Positions 1 through 9,351 of a stretch of 32,704 bases of DNA are shown piece after piece; positions within the stretch are counted from its first letter, which is position 1, and each line of letters begins with the position of its first letter. The translations under genes were made by a program, and so were the position numbers. The stretch covers positions 1 to 32,704 of the forward strand of contig JADGBM010000028.1 of assembly GCA_015231515.1 (NCBI GenBank), in the 5' to 3' direction. This DNA is from Desulfobulbaceae bacterium (GTDB lineage Bacteria > Desulfobacterota > Desulfobulbia > Desulfobulbales > VMSU01). Below the pieces are notes generated by a model that was not told the DNA's origin, did not search any database, and saw only the letters and a list, made by a program, of their open reading frames with translations.

Positions 1-1173
1 CCCTTGAGGACCAGTTGCACCATCACCACCGTTTTTACCATCTGCACCGGCAGGACCTTGAGGTCCAGTATTTCCAGCAGGGCCGGTTAAACCAATAGGA
101 CCTTGTGCACCCACTGCTCCGGCAGGACCAATATCACCTTTTGAACCAACAGGGCCTTGCGGGCCGACAGCACCAACAGCGCCATCGATACCGTCAGTGC
201 CTGGAATACCTTGTGGCCCTAAAGGTCCAGTATCGCCTTTATCACCCTTGTCACCAACAGGACCTTGAGCACCCACTGCTCCAGCAGGACCAATATCACC
301 TTTTGGACCCTGAGAGCCAGTATCTCCAGCGGGGCCGGTTAAACCGATAGGACCTTGAGGGCCAACAGCCCCATCAGCGCCGGGAAGACCTTGAGGCCCT
401 TGTTGACCATCGTTTCCAGGTAAACCTTGTGGTCCTTGTGGTCCTTGAGGTCCAGCATCGCCAGTGTCACCTTTATCACCTTTTATGCCGGGAGCGCCAT
501 CAATACCATTAATACCATCTACTCCAGCAGGACCTTGTGGAGCAGTAAACTCTATCCACTGATCTGATATGGATGGCATTACGTCATCATTGTCCAAGCC
601 ATCTCCTTTGTATATCCACATACTGATACTATCTGGATTGTTGCTGGACTGCGAAAAAACAAAATCGTTAACCTCATAAAATGGTGAAGGGGCAGGGGCC
701 CAGTTGCCACGGTTATTTAAACCAATGCCATCGACACCATCGATTCCAGGTAAACCGTGTGGCCCTTGAAGTCCAGCATCGCCTTTATCCCCTTTGTCAC
801 CCTTTTCACCAATAGGGCCTTGCGGGCCGACAGCACCATCTTGTCCAGGGACACCAGGTAGACCAGGCGTGCCGTCACTACCATCAGTACCGGGTATACC
901 TTGAGGTCCTTGTTGGCCATCGTTTCCAGGTAAACCTTGTGGCCCTTGAAGTCCAGTATCACCTTTATCCCCTTTTTCACCAATAGGGCCTTGAGGACCA
1001 GCAGGACCAACATCACCTTTAGGGCCAGTTAAACCATCAACACCGTTTTTGCCATCTGCACCGGCGGGACCGGTTAATCCAACAGGACCTTGTGCACCAT
1101 CTGCACCGGCAGGACCAGTTTCTCCAGTTAATCCAATTGGACCTTGAGGACCCTCTGGTCCTTGAATACCGCC
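1..1173 (-). repeat. Collagen-coding tandem repeat tract
   Basis: This is low-complexity coding DNA made of 9-base Gly-X-Y units grouped into longer near-identical blocks. The block coding for [12 protein letters not shown] occurs around 405-440 and again around 905-940, and blocks coding for [15 protein letters not shown] recur around 110-150 and 270-310. The tract is interrupted at about 535-720 by the non-repetitive insert. Such repeats are prone to slippage and to assembly collapse. Confidence 0.8.
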
Positions 1174-1620
1174 AGCACCTGATCCTGCGGCACCAATTGT
1201 AAGATCAAAACTAGTTAACTCTTTTAGTGATTTACGATGGGAATCTTTTTTGTCATGATCGGATTCATCGTCATCATCGTCTTTTGACTTATCTTTAAAG
1301 ATCACACGGTTAACCGTTAATCGGTAGTCACTGTCAGGAACTCCTTCGACCGGGAGGTAGGCGACAAGCTGGTTCTTGTTTGACTCTTCAGTATCAATCG
1401 CAAGTTCCCACTGATCACCGATTATAATTGCTAATGTTTCGATATCTTTGAAGTTGTCACCATAAATGTAAATAAATTCACCATATGGATCGACATAAAT
1501 ACTGGAAATGTCGACATCACTGCTGTTGGTCTTTTTAGCACTGATTGGTGGTACCATGAGGATAAAAAACGCAAAGAAAAAAGCCATGAATACGTTTTGG
1601 TAGATTGTTTTTTTTGCCAT
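1..1620 (-). CDS. Collagen-like (Gly-X-Y) secreted surface protein, 3' end beyond window
   Basis: The minus strand stays open for 540 codons from an ATG at 1618-1620 to the window edge, so the C-terminus is missing. AGGAG lies just upstream (about 1627-1631). Residues 1-28 form a signal peptide with a likely cut after ISA. Residues about 30-105 resemble an IPT/TIG-type beta-sandwich ([24 protein letters not shown]). An Asp-rich linker follows (about 111-125). From about residue 150 the chain is nearly uninterrupted Gly-X-Y, rich in GPQGP, GDKGD, GLTGP and GADG. At about residues 300-361 the triplets are broken by a non-collagenous insert containing [17 protein letters not shown], which resembles the W..Y...D.V modules of other bacterial and phage collagen-like proteins. 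The likely role is a trimeric extracellular or surface fibre. It lies downstream of a glycosyltransferase on the same strand. Gene identity is confident; function is inferred. Confidence 0.85.
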   Translation of the reverse strand, partial: MAKKTIYQNVFMAFFFAFFILMVPPISAKKTNSSDVDISSIYVDPYGEFIYIYGDNFKDIETLAIIIGDQWELAIDTEESNKNQLVAYLPVEGVPDSDYRLTVNRVIFKDKSKDDDDDESDHDKKDSHRKSLKELTSFDLTIGAAGSGAGGIQGPEGPQGPIGLTGETGPAGADGAQGPVGLTGPAGADGKNGVDGLTGPKGDVGPAGPQGPIGEKGDKGDTGLQGPQGLPGNDGQQGPQGIPGTDGSDGTPGLPGVPGQDGAVGPQGPIGEKGDKGDKGDAGLQGPHGLPGIDGVDGIGLNNRGNWAPAPSPFYEVNDFVFSQSSNNPDSISMWIYKGDGLDNDDVMPSISDQWIEFTAPQGPAGVDGINGIDGAPGIKGDKGDTGDAGPQGPQGPQGLPGNDGQQGPQGLPGADGAVGPQGPIGLTGPAGDTGSQGPKGDIGPAGAVGAQGPVGDKGDKGDTGPLGPQGIPGTDGIDGAVGAVGPQGPVGSKGDIGPAGAVGAQGPIGLTGPAGNTGPQGPAGADGKNGGDGATGPQG

Positions 1621-1895
1621 TGCAATCTCCTGAAGAGTGGTGAGATGTTTGAAAATATAAGGATAAAAATATTGTTTATAAAAAATGTTTGTTATTACCA
1701 ATTTGCAATTAGCAAGCCAAAACTATCAGGTTTAAATGCCATTATGTAACATACTAATATAAAAGACATTATCTGTTTTTTGCTGATAAACAGACTTTTT
1801 TATTTGACAAGTAATTTGTTATCCGAATTACATATGCGTGATTGAAGGGGCATATAACTCAGGTGACATGAGTTAGGGGAGAGGGAAAGCGTATG
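1621..1895. other. AT-rich gap before the collagen-like gene
   Basis: No gene was found here. It holds the collagen gene leader with a good Shine-Dalgarno sequence. A TATAAA hexamer on the minus strand (1675-1680) lies about 55 bases upstream of the ATG, but no well-spaced -35 was seen. A 7-bp inverted repeat, TAACTCA/TGAGTTA (1855-1875), sits just after the TPR glycosyltransferase stop without a T-tract. The gap suggests the collagen gene has its own promoter rather than relying on the gmd operon. Confidence 0.4.
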
Positions 1896-3725
1896 CTAAT
1901 TGGGTATCAAATTCATGGTGTTGGCTGGAGGTAAACGATATGCTTTTTGAAGGTTGCGCCGGGCGGACTCGTATTGGGGATTAATGAGAAGTGCTTTTTC
2001 GAAATGATAAATGGCTTCGATGCGCTCTCCCCGCTTGGCTAGCACAATACCTATGCCATTATGTGACTCAGCAAAGTTAGGATTTAGGGTGAGCGATCGA
2101 ACGTATAGTTCATGAGCCTCGTCAAGATTACCAATTGTATCGTAAGATGCAGCGAGGTTGAAAAGGGCGCTTTGATAGTTTGGATTAATTTGAATTGCAG
2201 TTTGATACAGTGCGATGGCTGCCTCAATTTTGCCTTCGCTCTTTAGTATGTTGGCAAGATTGTTATAGGCCTCAGGGTTTTGCGGATAATAAGTGAGTAC
2301 TTGCTGGAACACCCTTTTAGCCTCAGTGATATCGGTTGCAGCTGACAATACTCCCAGATTAATTAAGGCCTCGATTGACTTTGGATTAATCTCTAAGGCT
2401 TTTTGGTAATGATCAACAGCCAGTGCGGCGTTTTTTTGTTCCTTATATGCGTTTGCTAGATATGTGTGAGCGGTGTCGTTGTTTGATGTTACCGAAAGAG
2501 CGTGTGAAAACAGGCTAACACTGTCATGCCATGTAGAAATTTGTTTTCGGGTCACAAATGGTAGAACAATAAGAACCGAGCAAAGAAGTGTTGTTATACA
2601 TTTTCTTAGAATACTGTTTTTTATAGATAGAACGATCCAACCTAAACAGATGTAGAGGCCGATGGCAGGGATATACATATAACGATCAGCATGCGACTGA
2701 TTACCTACTTGAATAAGACCAATTACCGGAAAAAGAGTGCAGACAAACCAGAGTATGCCGGTGTTGATAAAAGAGAATTTTGGCGTACATTTGTTATAAG
2801 TTACTATGAAGCAAAAAAAGAAAAATGCAGCGGAGAGAGGTATCCAAATCGGGATTTCATGCTGATACGGATAAAAAATTGCGAGTTTAGTAGGCCAAAA
2901 TATATTCAGAAGATAGTGTGAGTATGAAGACAGAGCATTTTCCACCCTCAAGATTAATGGTATTAATGAAATTTGCTTAACGGCGCCGGCTGATTGTTGA
3001 GCAAAAAAAGTGATAATTGCTGATGTGCTACACAAGAAAATCATTAAAGATTTTTCTTTGAGTAAAGGTATCAAAATAGCGGTTCGTGTTGTCTTGGTGT
3101 CTGAAAGAGAAAGACGTTGGAGCGGCCAGAAATCGATGAGCAGCAGTAATAACGGGAAGGTGACTGCCATGGGTTTTGATAAAAGGGCGCAGACCAACAA
3201 GAGATGCGTGCAACCAAAGTAAATCGTTTTATTTGATCTGTACCACTTTAGGTATGAAAGAAGGGCGAGCAGGGTGAAAAAGAGACAGAGAACGTCTTTT
3301 CTTTCTGATATCCAGACGACTGACTCAACATGGATAGGATGTATACCGAGCAGAAAGGCGCATAAAAAACTTGGCCATATTGCTGTGGTTGCATAGTAAA
3401 GGACTGTAAATAGCAGTAACGAGTTGGCTACATGGAAGATTAGATTGCTTCGATGATGACCACCGGCAAAATCAGCGTACAGTTGCCAGTCAAGGGCGTG
3501 AGAGAGCCAGGTTAACGGATGCCAGTTTCCGGCATGAAAGGTAGAAAAGGACCACTGTATTGTTGCCCAGTTAAGGCCATTTTGGATATTGAGGTTATTA
3601 ATGACATAGATTGGATCATCAAAATTAATAAAGTCATAGGTCTGTATCGGCCAATATACAGCCAGTATCGTCAATACGAGGATGCCTGAAAGTATTATAA
3701 AAAAGTATTTGCTATTCGAAACCAT
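1896..3725 (-). CDS. TMTC-like polytopic glycosyltransferase with C-terminal TPR repeats
   Basis: This is a membrane protein of about 609 residues. A first hydrophobic helix is followed by the loop motif NFDDP (D36/D37), the usual catalytic acidic pair position of GT-C enzymes. About ten further hydrophobic segments follow. The motif [16 protein letters not shown] (about 129-144) matches the HPxHxE..xxI..R.D signature of the TMTC/DUF1736 O-mannosyltransferase-like family. Residues from about 417 to 600 form at least five TPRs ([48 protein letters not shown]). The frame is open up to 3773, but the extra N-terminus is antisense-like sequence shared with the end of galE. ATG 3723-3725 is preferred: it overlaps the galE stop by 14 bases, suggesting translational coupling, though no clear Shine-Dalgarno is visible. 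It likely transfers a lipid-linked sugar to exported protein or glycan; the substrate is unknown. Confidence 0.75.
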   Translation of the reverse strand: MVSNSKYFFIILSGILVLTILAVYWPIQTYDFINFDDPIYVINNLNIQNGLNWATIQWSFSTFHAGNWHPLTWLSHALDWQLYADFAGGHHRSNLIFHVANSLLLFTVLYYATTAIWPSFLCAFLLGIHPIHVESVVWISERKDVLCLFFTLLALLSYLKWYRSNKTIYFGCTHLLLVCALLSKPMAVTFPLLLLLIDFWPLQRLSLSDTKTTRTAILIPLLKEKSLMIFLCSTSAIITFFAQQSAGAVKQISLIPLILRVENALSSYSHYLLNIFWPTKLAIFYPYQHEIPIWIPLSAAFFFFCFIVTYNKCTPKFSFINTGILWFVCTLFPVIGLIQVGNQSHADRYMYIPAIGLYICLGWIVLSIKNSILRKCITTLLCSVLIVLPFVTRKQISTWHDSVSLFSHALSVTSNNDTAHTYLANAYKEQKNAALAVDHYQKALEINPKSIEALINLGVLSAATDITEAKRVFQQVLTYYPQNPEAYNNLANILKSEGKIEAAIALYQTAIQINPNYQSALFNLAASYDTIGNLDEAHELYVRSLTLNPNFAESHNGIGIVLAKRGERIEAIYHFEKALLINPQYESARRNLQKAYRLPPANTMNLIPN

Positions 3726-4722
3726 TTGGATTTTCTGACTGCCAGCGCCAGGCGTCTTCACACATCTCTTCAATGCCCCGGGTTGCCTGCCAGCCTATTT
3801 CCTGCTTGGCTTTTAGTGGATCTGCGTAACATATGGCGATGTCACCTGGCCGCCGAGGGACGATTTTATATGGGACCTTGTTGCCGGAAGCTTTTTCAAA
3901 ACCTTTTACCATATCCAGTACACTATAGCCTTTGCCTGTACCGAGGTTATAGGTTACCACACCAGGTCTGGTTATCAGCTTTTCTATGGCTTTTATGTGG
4001 CCTAAGGCAAGATCGACAACGTGGATGTAGTCCCGAACACCAGTTCCATCAGGAGTGTGGTAGTCATTGCCGAAAACAGATAGTTCTTTTAACTTTCCAA
4101 CTGCCACCTGAGCCACATAAGGCATCAGGTTGTTTGGTATATCGTTTGGATCTTCTCCAATGCGACCGCTCTTATGGGCACCGACAGGGTTGAAATAGCG
4201 TAAAAGGGCAACGTTCCAGGTGCTATCAGAGGTGTGCAGGTCTTTTAATATATGTTCAATGAAAAGTTTTGAGTTGCCATAGGGGTTTGTCGCTGATAGT
4301 GGAAACTCTTCGGTGATCGGCACTGTTGCCGGATCGCCATAAACAGTGGCGGATGAGCTGAAAACAATATTTTTTACATTATTAGCTGTCATAACCCGGC
4401 AAAGGACAATTGTGCCGGTGAGATTGTTGTCGTAATATTGAAGCGGCATTGATACGGATTCGCCAACAGCCTTGAGCCCGGCAAAATGAATTACCGCATC
4501 AATTGCATGCTGTTTGAAAACCTTGTCCAACTCGTGCTCATTGAGCAGATCAACCTCGAAAAAAGTAATTGATTTGCCGGTAAGTTGTTCAACACGTCGC
4601 AGAGATTCCTGCTTGCTGTTGACCAGATTATCAACAACGACAACTTCATAGCCCGCATTAAGTAGTTCCAGACAAGTATGACTGCCAATATAGCCGGCAC
4701 CGCCGGTAACAAGAATTTTCAT
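3712..4722 (-). CDS. galE: UDP-glucose 4-epimerase GalE
   Basis: The product has 336 residues, the usual length for GalE. It interconverts UDP-glucose and UDP-galactose using tightly bound NAD in the cytoplasm, supplying galactose for polysaccharide. An N-terminal Rossmann motif is present ([10 protein letters not shown], residues 6-15). The catalytic Ser of SSSATVYG (about S124) and Tyr148-x3-Lys152 in [11 protein letters not shown] are intact, as are the substrate-loop motif YFNPVGAH and the region [11 protein letters not shown]. The start is five bases after the fcl stop, with GGGATAA as a weak ribosome site, so it is almost certainly cotranscribed with gmd and fcl. Its 3' end overlaps the next glycosyltransferase. 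Confidence 0.95.
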   Translation of the reverse strand: MKILVTGGAGYIGSHTCLELLNAGYEVVVVDNLVNSKQESLRRVEQLTGKSITFFEVDLLNEHELDKVFKQHAIDAVIHFAGLKAVGESVSMPLQYYDNNLTGTIVLCRVMTANNVKNIVFSSSATVYGDPATVPITEEFPLSATNPYGNSKLFIEHILKDLHTSDSTWNVALLRYFNPVGAHKSGRIGEDPNDIPNNLMPYVAQVAVGKLKELSVFGNDYHTPDGTGVRDYIHVVDLALGHIKAIEKLITRPGVVTYNLGTGKGYSVLDMVKGFEKASGNKVPYKIVPRRPGDIAICYADPLKAKQEIGWQATRGIEEMCEDAWRWQSENPNGFE

Positions 4723-4727
4723 GTTAG

Positions 4728-5804
4728 TTATCCCATGAGGTTAGAGCAATACCAATCGTATGTTTTTTGAAGGCCATCTCTCAATGTGTAACTCGGGTTC
4801 CAGCCCAGAAGGTTAATGCGGTTGCTGTCTAAAAGTTTTTGTGGTGTGCCATCTGGCTTGGAGTTGTCCCAGGCTATTTCTCCGTCATAACCAACGATCT
4901 CCTTAATCATCATTGCTAACTCATAAATTGTCTGATCAGAGCCTGAACCAATATTGTATAAGCAGGAGGCAAATGGCTCAAGGTCAAAATTTAGAGCCCT
5001 GTCAGGCTGGTTCATAATAAAGGTGCAGGCATCAACCATATCTTCAGCATGAAGAAATTCACGCTTAGGAGCTCCGCTTCCCCAGAGAATTACCTTTGCA
5101 GAGGTGTTAGTGGAGAGCGAATGTTCTTTGGATTTATAACCTATAGCATTTTTGATGTCTGGGGGAATTGATCCATAGGTTAATTCGTCTTTCTGTATAG
5201 CTTCAAGATCTCCCTGCATAGCCATTTTTGCAAGATGAAATTTACGTATCATTGCCGGCAGGACATGTGAAGATTCAAGATCGAAGTTATCATTAGTGCC
5301 ATAAAGATTTGTGGGCATAACCGGGATGAATTGCGTGCCATATTGTGAGTTGTAGGACCAGCACATTTCGATTCCGGCAATTTTAGCTGTTGCGTATGGT
5401 GAGTTTGTAGGTTCAAGAGCTCCGGTCATCAGAAACTCTTCTCTGATTGGCTGTGGGCATTCCCGAGGGTAGATGCAGGAACTGCCAAGAAAAAGCAATC
5501 TTTTCACATTGTGAACCCAGCTTTGATGAATGACATTTGCTTGAATCATCAAGTTCTGATAAATGAAATCGGCTCTATAGGTGTTGTTGGCGTTTATACC
5601 CCCGACTCTTGCTGCCGCAAAAAAAACATAATCAGGACTTTCTCTGGCAAAAAAATCAGCGACATCCTGCTGGTTAATAAGGTTTAACTCCTTACTGGTA
5701 CGATAGGTTAAATTTGTATAACCGTCCGTTTGAAGCTTTCGTAAAATTGCTGAGCCGACCAAGCCGCGGTGTCCGGCAATATATATTTTACTATTTTTAT
5801 TCAT
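4728..5804 (-). CDS. fcl: GDP-L-fucose synthase (GDP-4-keto-6-deoxymannose epimerase/reductase)
   Basis: This enzyme converts the Gmd product to GDP-L-fucose with NADPH. The start chosen is ATG 5802-5804 (358 residues), because it places the Rossmann motif [10 protein letters not shown] at residues 11-20 and overlaps the gmd stop by 8 bases. The frame remains open to 5900, but that extension only mirrors the gmd 3' end. Catalytic residues are visible: S108/S109 in GSSCIYP, C110, Tyr137-x3-Lys141 in [10 protein letters not shown], and H180 in LESSHVLPA. Compared with the roughly 320-residue enterobacterial enzyme it carries an insertion of about 37 residues (about 199-235, containing [12 protein letters not shown]) before [12 protein letters not shown]. 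Confidence 0.93.
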   Translation of the reverse strand: MNKNSKIYIAGHRGLVGSAILRKLQTDGYTNLTYRTSKELNLINQQDVADFFARESPDYVFFAAARVGGINANNTYRADFIYQNLMIQANVIHQSWVHNVKRLLFLGSSCIYPRECPQPIREEFLMTGALEPTNSPYATAKIAGIEMCWSYNSQYGTQFIPVMPTNLYGTNDNFDLESSHVLPAMIRKFHLAKMAMQGDLEAIQKDELTYGSIPPDIKNAIGYKSKEHSLSTNTSAKVILWGSGAPKREFLHAEDMVDACTFIMNQPDRALNFDLEPFASCLYNIGSGSDQTIYELAMMIKEIVGYDGEIAWDNSKPDGTPQKLLDSNRINLLGWNPSYTLRDGLQKTYDWYCSNLMG

Positions 5805-6954
5805 GGTGATTAAAGGTGTTGAAGCCTTCACGTTTGCACAGTGCATCCCGCTGGGCCTCCTGCAGGTCTGCGCAGACCATCTCTTTAACGAGAGTAGCAA
5901 AGGTTGTTTTGGGCTCCCAACCTAATTTCTGTTTTGCCTTGGCTGGATTGCCTAACAAGGTTTCAACCTCCGTTGGACGATAATAGCGCGGGTCAACACG
6001 GACAATAACATCGCCAGTTTTAAGTGGAGATTTATCCGGCATCAACTGTTTTGCCTTACTACATATCTTGAGCCCCGCCTCGCTAATAGCGTCAATCTGT
6101 GCTGTTTCGTTAGTGCCTTCACCCTGCCATTTTAAGGTAACGCCAAGCTCTTTTGCAGCATAATTCACAAAATCACGAACAGAGTACTGAACGCCAGAGG
6201 CAATAACAAAATCCTCCGGTGTGTCTTGTTGCAGCATTAACCACTGCATCTCAACATAATCTCTGGCATGTCCCCAGTCTCGTTTAGCATCTAAATTGCC
6301 CAGGTGAACGGTGTCCTGTAGGCCAAGGACAATTCGAGATAATGCCCTGGTAATTTTTCGTGTTACAAAAGTTTCACCGCGGATTGGTGACTCATGGTTA
6401 AAAAGTATGCCGTTGCAGGCGTACATTCCGTAAGCTTCGCGGTAATTAACGATAGTCCAAAACGAGTATAGTTTGGCAACTGCATATGGTGACCTGGGAT
6501 AAAACGGAGTTGTTTCGGTCTGGGGCGTTTCCTGAACTTTGCCATAGAGTTCGGAGGTTGAAGCCTGATAGATACGTGTTTTATTGGTCAAGCCAAGGAT
6601 GCGTATGGCTTCAAGGAGCCTTAACGTGCCGAGGGCATCGGAGTTGGCAGTGTATTCGGGTTCTTCAAAGGAAACTGCGACATGTGATTGCGCCGCTAAA
6701 TTATAAAGTTCGTCAGGTTGCACTTTTTCGATAATATGGATCAGACTCGTTGAATCAGTCATGTCGCCATGATGCAGAATGAAATTCCGGCCTTCAATAT
6801 GGGGGTCCTGATAAAGATGGTCAATCCGATCCGTATTAAAAAGTGAAGTGCGGCGTTTTATGCCATGAACTTCATAGCCTTTTTTTAAAAGAAATTCTGC
6901 CAGATAGGCGCCATCTTGACCAGTTACGCCTGTAATTAAAGCTTTTTTTTGCAT
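5797..6954 (-). CDS. gmd: GDP-mannose 4,6-dehydratase
   Basis: The product has 385 residues and catalyses the first committed step to GDP-fucose and related 6-deoxyhexoses. The NADP-binding motif [11 protein letters not shown] (8-18), the catalytic triad region T133/E135 in ASTSELYG, and Tyr157-x3-Lys161 in SPYAVAKLY are all present. So are [14 protein letters not shown] and the C-terminal [16 protein letters not shown]. One oddity is that the motif usually read as HESPRRGE is HESPIRGE here (I191). The ribosome site AAGGAA (6959-6964) lies four bases before the ATG. It is the first gene of the gmd-fcl-galE-glycosyltransferase operon. Confidence 0.95.
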   Translation of the reverse strand: MQKKALITGVTGQDGAYLAEFLLKKGYEVHGIKRRTSLFNTDRIDHLYQDPHIEGRNFILHHGDMTDSTSLIHIIEKVQPDELYNLAAQSHVAVSFEEPEYTANSDALGTLRLLEAIRILGLTNKTRIYQASTSELYGKVQETPQTETTPFYPRSPYAVAKLYSFWTIVNYREAYGMYACNGILFNHESPIRGETFVTRKITRALSRIVLGLQDTVHLGNLDAKRDWGHARDYVEMQWLMLQQDTPEDFVIASGVQYSVRDFVNYAAKELGVTLKWQGEGTNETAQIDAISEAGLKICSKAKQLMPDKSPLKTGDVIVRVDPRYYRPTEVETLLGNPAKAKQKLGWEPKTTFATLVKEMVCADLQEAQRDALCKREGFNTFNHHE

Positions 6955-6995
6955 GGGGTTCCTTGTATTAGAAATGTAGACAATGTAATTTGGAC

Positions 6996-7001
6996 ATTAT
7001 A
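6996..7001 (-). promoter_or_regulatory. Candidate -10 box of the gmd operon
   Basis: A perfect TATAAT lies on the minus strand about 42 bases upstream of the gmd ATG. No convincing -35 hexamer is found at 16-18 bases spacing. The divergent gap 6955-7094 must hold promoters for gmd and for the SDR gene at 7095. Confidence 0.35.
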
Positions 7002-7094
7002 ACGATTCATGCCAATTAATGCATCATTTTGACGGATTTTATTATTTGCCCTTTTTCTCTAAAAGAATCTGACCCAACTGGTAGATAAATACAT

Positions 7095-8105
7095 ATGAAA
7101 AAAGCTTTGGTGACAGGGGGTGGTGGTTTTGTTGGATCCGCCATTGTTAAACGACTGGTGAGTATGGGTGTTACTCCTGTAATAGTTGGGCGAAGTGAAT
7201 ATCCCAAATTCAAACGACTTCCAGTTGAAATTTGTATTGGCGATATTCGGGACTCTGAATTTCTGGTTAAGGCAAGTGCCAATTGTGATACGGTGTTTCA
7301 TGTTGCTGCGAAGGCTGGGGTGTGGGGAAGTCGTGATGAGTATTTCTCCATCAACCACGGCGGCACAAAAAATGTTATTTACGCCTGCCAGAAAAATAAC
7401 ATTTCAAACTTGATCTACACAAGTACGCCAAGTGTAGTCTTTAATGATGCCGATATTATTAATGGTGATGAAGCACTCCCTTATAGTTCCAGGCCATTAT
7501 GTCATTACGCTGAAAGTAAAATTGCCGCCGAAAAAGAGGTTTTGTCTGCCACCTCAGATCTGCTGAAAACTGTTTCTCTTAGACCGCATCTCATATGGGG
7601 GCCAGGAGATACGAATCTCATTCCCCGATTGGTGATGCGAGGCAAAAAAGGGTTAGTAAAACAGGTGGGGGCGGGGGATAATAGTGTTGATATTGTCTAC
7701 ATTGACAATGTGGTCGACGCGCACATTCAGGCAGCTTTAAGTCTTGAAACAGACAACGCTGTTGCTGGAAAGGCATATTTTATCTCACAGGGTGAACCGG
7801 TGAATCTTTGGCAGTGGATTAATTGCCTTTATGAAAGGCTGGGTATTCCGCAAGTATCAAATACAATCAGTTTTCGCAGGGCCTATTACGTCGGGATGTT
7901 GATGGAATATGTTTTTGCGGCCTTTCGTATAAAAAAAGAGCCGTTGATGACGAGATTTGTGGCTCAGCAGTTGGCTAAATCACATTGGTTTTCTATTGAG
8001 GCTGCCAGGAAAGATTTTGGCTATGCTCCTCTGGTTTCAACGTCTGAAGGAATGGATCGACTGGCGCTCTGGGTAAAAAAACAAGAATGGTTTAAATTAA
8101 AATGA
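7095..8105 (+). CDS. NAD(P)-dependent SDR, 3-beta-HSD/OleD-like epimerase-reductase
   Basis: This is an extended short-chain dehydrogenase of 336 residues. The Rossmann motif TGGGGFVGSAI (7-17) and the catalytic YAESKIAAE (Tyr-x3-Lys) are present. HLIWGPGDTNLIPRLV and VDIVYIDNVVDAH are typical of the 3-beta-hydroxysteroid dehydrogenase/OleD branch, which reduces 3-keto groups on large hydrophobic substrates. No oleA, oleB or oleC partner and no sterol genes are in the window, so the substrate is unknown. A sugar-nucleotide role cannot be excluded given gmd/fcl/galE next door. No strong Shine-Dalgarno precedes the ATG. Its last 9 bases overlap the convergent TPR gene. Confidence 0.75.
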   Translation: MKKALVTGGGGFVGSAIVKRLVSMGVTPVIVGRSEYPKFKRLPVEICIGDIRDSEFLVKASANCDTVFHVAAKAGVWGSRDEYFSINHGGTKNVIYACQKNNISNLIYTSTPSVVFNDADIINGDEALPYSSRPLCHYAESKIAAEKEVLSATSDLLKTVSLRPHLIWGPGDTNLIPRLVMRGKKGLVKQVGAGDNSVDIVYIDNVVDAHIQAALSLETDNAVAGKAYFISQGEPVNLWQWINCLYERLGIPQVSNTISFRRAYYVGMLMEYVFAAFRIKKEPLMTRFVAQQLAKSHWFSIEAARKDFGYAPLVSTSEGMDRLALWVKKQEWFKLK

Positions 8106-9245
8106 GGCAGCCATTGATTTGACGGTCTCATTCTCAGGATCAATCGTCAGGTAATTTTTCAAAATATTCTGTGCTTCAGGGCTACGGCCGACACTTTTTA
8201 AGACATTGGCAAGTGAGATTGAGTAGTCGGGATTGCCTGGTGATAATGAAACACACTTCTGTAGTTGCTCTATCTGAGCGTCGCTATTTCCTTCTTTTTC
8301 AAGCAAATCTGCATACATCTTAAATATATAGGCTGTTCCTGGCAGTGGTCGCACCGTTTTGTCGAGAAATTTTGAAGCGTCCTCAAGCCTATTTTTCTTT
8401 AGCAGTGCTTTGCCGATTTTTATTAAATTAAAATCAGTTGGGCTAGAGCTAAGGATGTCGTTAAAGACTTCATCTGCTTTCTCATCCATTCCTGTTTCAA
8501 GATAGAATTTGCCAAGATCAATTTGGAGATCTTTATTTAAAGGGGTTTGGCGTTGTGCACTTGTCAGGTATGTGAAGGCATCACCACAATCAGACTCGAA
8601 CTGGCAAAGTTTACTGAGTAAATGCAGCGCTTTGCAGTTGTGTGAAAATTTTTTCAAAATAAACTTCAGATGCTTACGGGCAGCTTCAACATTTCTTTGT
8701 CGGTATAGGCATTCACTTAGTATTAGCAATGCCTCGATATTCTCAGGTTCGTGGCTAAGGATCTCATTAACAATAGCTATTGATTTGTCATATTCGCGTT
8801 TAAGGAATTGAATTCTGGCTTTACGGATCATGACTTGTAGGTTGGATAATGATGAAATCTTTTGCTGTATGCGGATTATGGCGCAAAGAAACTCTTCGCC
8901 GCTGTAGGGGGTTAAAAGATATCCGTCGGCTAATTCGTCGAGAGCGTACTTGATCATGTCCATTTGCTTGTCTTTGGAAACCAATAAGAATGGTGTGGCC
9001 ATGAAAAAAGGATGTCGACGAATCAGTTTCAGAAATTCAATACCGTTCATATTCGGCATTTCAAGTTCTGAAATTACAAAACCAACATGTGACGATGTGA
9101 GAGTGTTATTGGCGAGAATACCGTCGTCTGCAAACTGAACGTTTCGATAACCTGCCTTCTGAAGTAAGGCGATGTCATTTTTAAATGTTTCAACTGATTG
9201 GCCAACTATAAGAAAATCGACCTTTGCTCTTTTTGTGCTCGGCAT
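8097..9245 (-). CDS. TPR protein with degenerate N-terminal response-regulator receiver domain
   Basis: The product has 382 residues. Residues about 8-130 fold like a CheY receiver (FLIVGQS, FVISELEMPNMNGIEFL, PFLLVSKDK, DGYLLTPYSGEEF). The phosphorylation site is altered: the acidic pair is G15/Q16, the phospho-acceptor Asp is E60, and the conserved Lys is T112. S90 occupies the Thr/Ser switch position. Residues about 140-380 contain roughly seven TPR-like helical pairs. It probably acts as a constitutive or binding-only scaffold rather than a phospho-switch. The ribosome site is AGGGGGT (9251-9257). It stands alone, convergent with the SDR gene, with a possible -35/-10 pair TTGCCA/TATAAT-like at 9288-9293 and 9264-9269, which is weak. 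Confidence 0.8.
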   Translation of the reverse strand: MPSTKRAKVDFLIVGQSVETFKNDIALLQKAGYRNVQFADDGILANNTLTSSHVGFVISELEMPNMNGIEFLKLIRRHPFFMATPFLLVSKDKQMDMIKYALDELADGYLLTPYSGEEFLCAIIRIQQKISSLSNLQVMIRKARIQFLKREYDKSIAIVNEILSHEPENIEALLILSECLYRQRNVEAARKHLKFILKKFSHNCKALHLLSKLCQFESDCGDAFTYLTSAQRQTPLNKDLQIDLGKFYLETGMDEKADEVFNDILSSSPTDFNLIKIGKALLKKNRLEDASKFLDKTVRPLPGTAYIFKMYADLLEKEGNSDAQIEQLQKCVSLSPGNPDYSISLANVLKSVGRSPEAQNILKNYLTIDPENETVKSMAASF

Positions 9246-9351
9246 AATATACCCCCTATTTTTATATTAGTGGTATTTTCAACTAGTTGGCAATTTTTTT
9301 TGAGAAAAATTAAAGAAAAACTAAGGGGAGGAGCACAACTGATAAAGAGTT

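Noticed and set aside
105-1016. Open frames on both strands inside the collagen tract
   Set aside because: They are shifted readings of the Gly-X-Y repeats. The true frame runs from ATG 1618-1620 through the window edge and alone gives a signal peptide and continuous Gly every third residue.
1-1173. Repeat tract considered as a CRISPR or tandem satellite
   Set aside because: The period is 9 bases with coding constraint, with no fixed spacers and no Cas genes.
1804-1830. TTGACA at 1804-1809 on the plus strand as a promoter
   Set aside because: No plus-strand gene lies downstream and the -10 candidate is poor.
3726-4193. Plus-strand frame of 155 codons opposite galE
   Set aside because: It lies wholly antisense to an intact galE and shows no recognisable domain or ribosome site.
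5805-5900. Longer N-terminus for GDP-fucose synthase
   Set aside because: The extension is the gmd 3' end in another frame. The Rossmann motif begins properly from ATG 5804.
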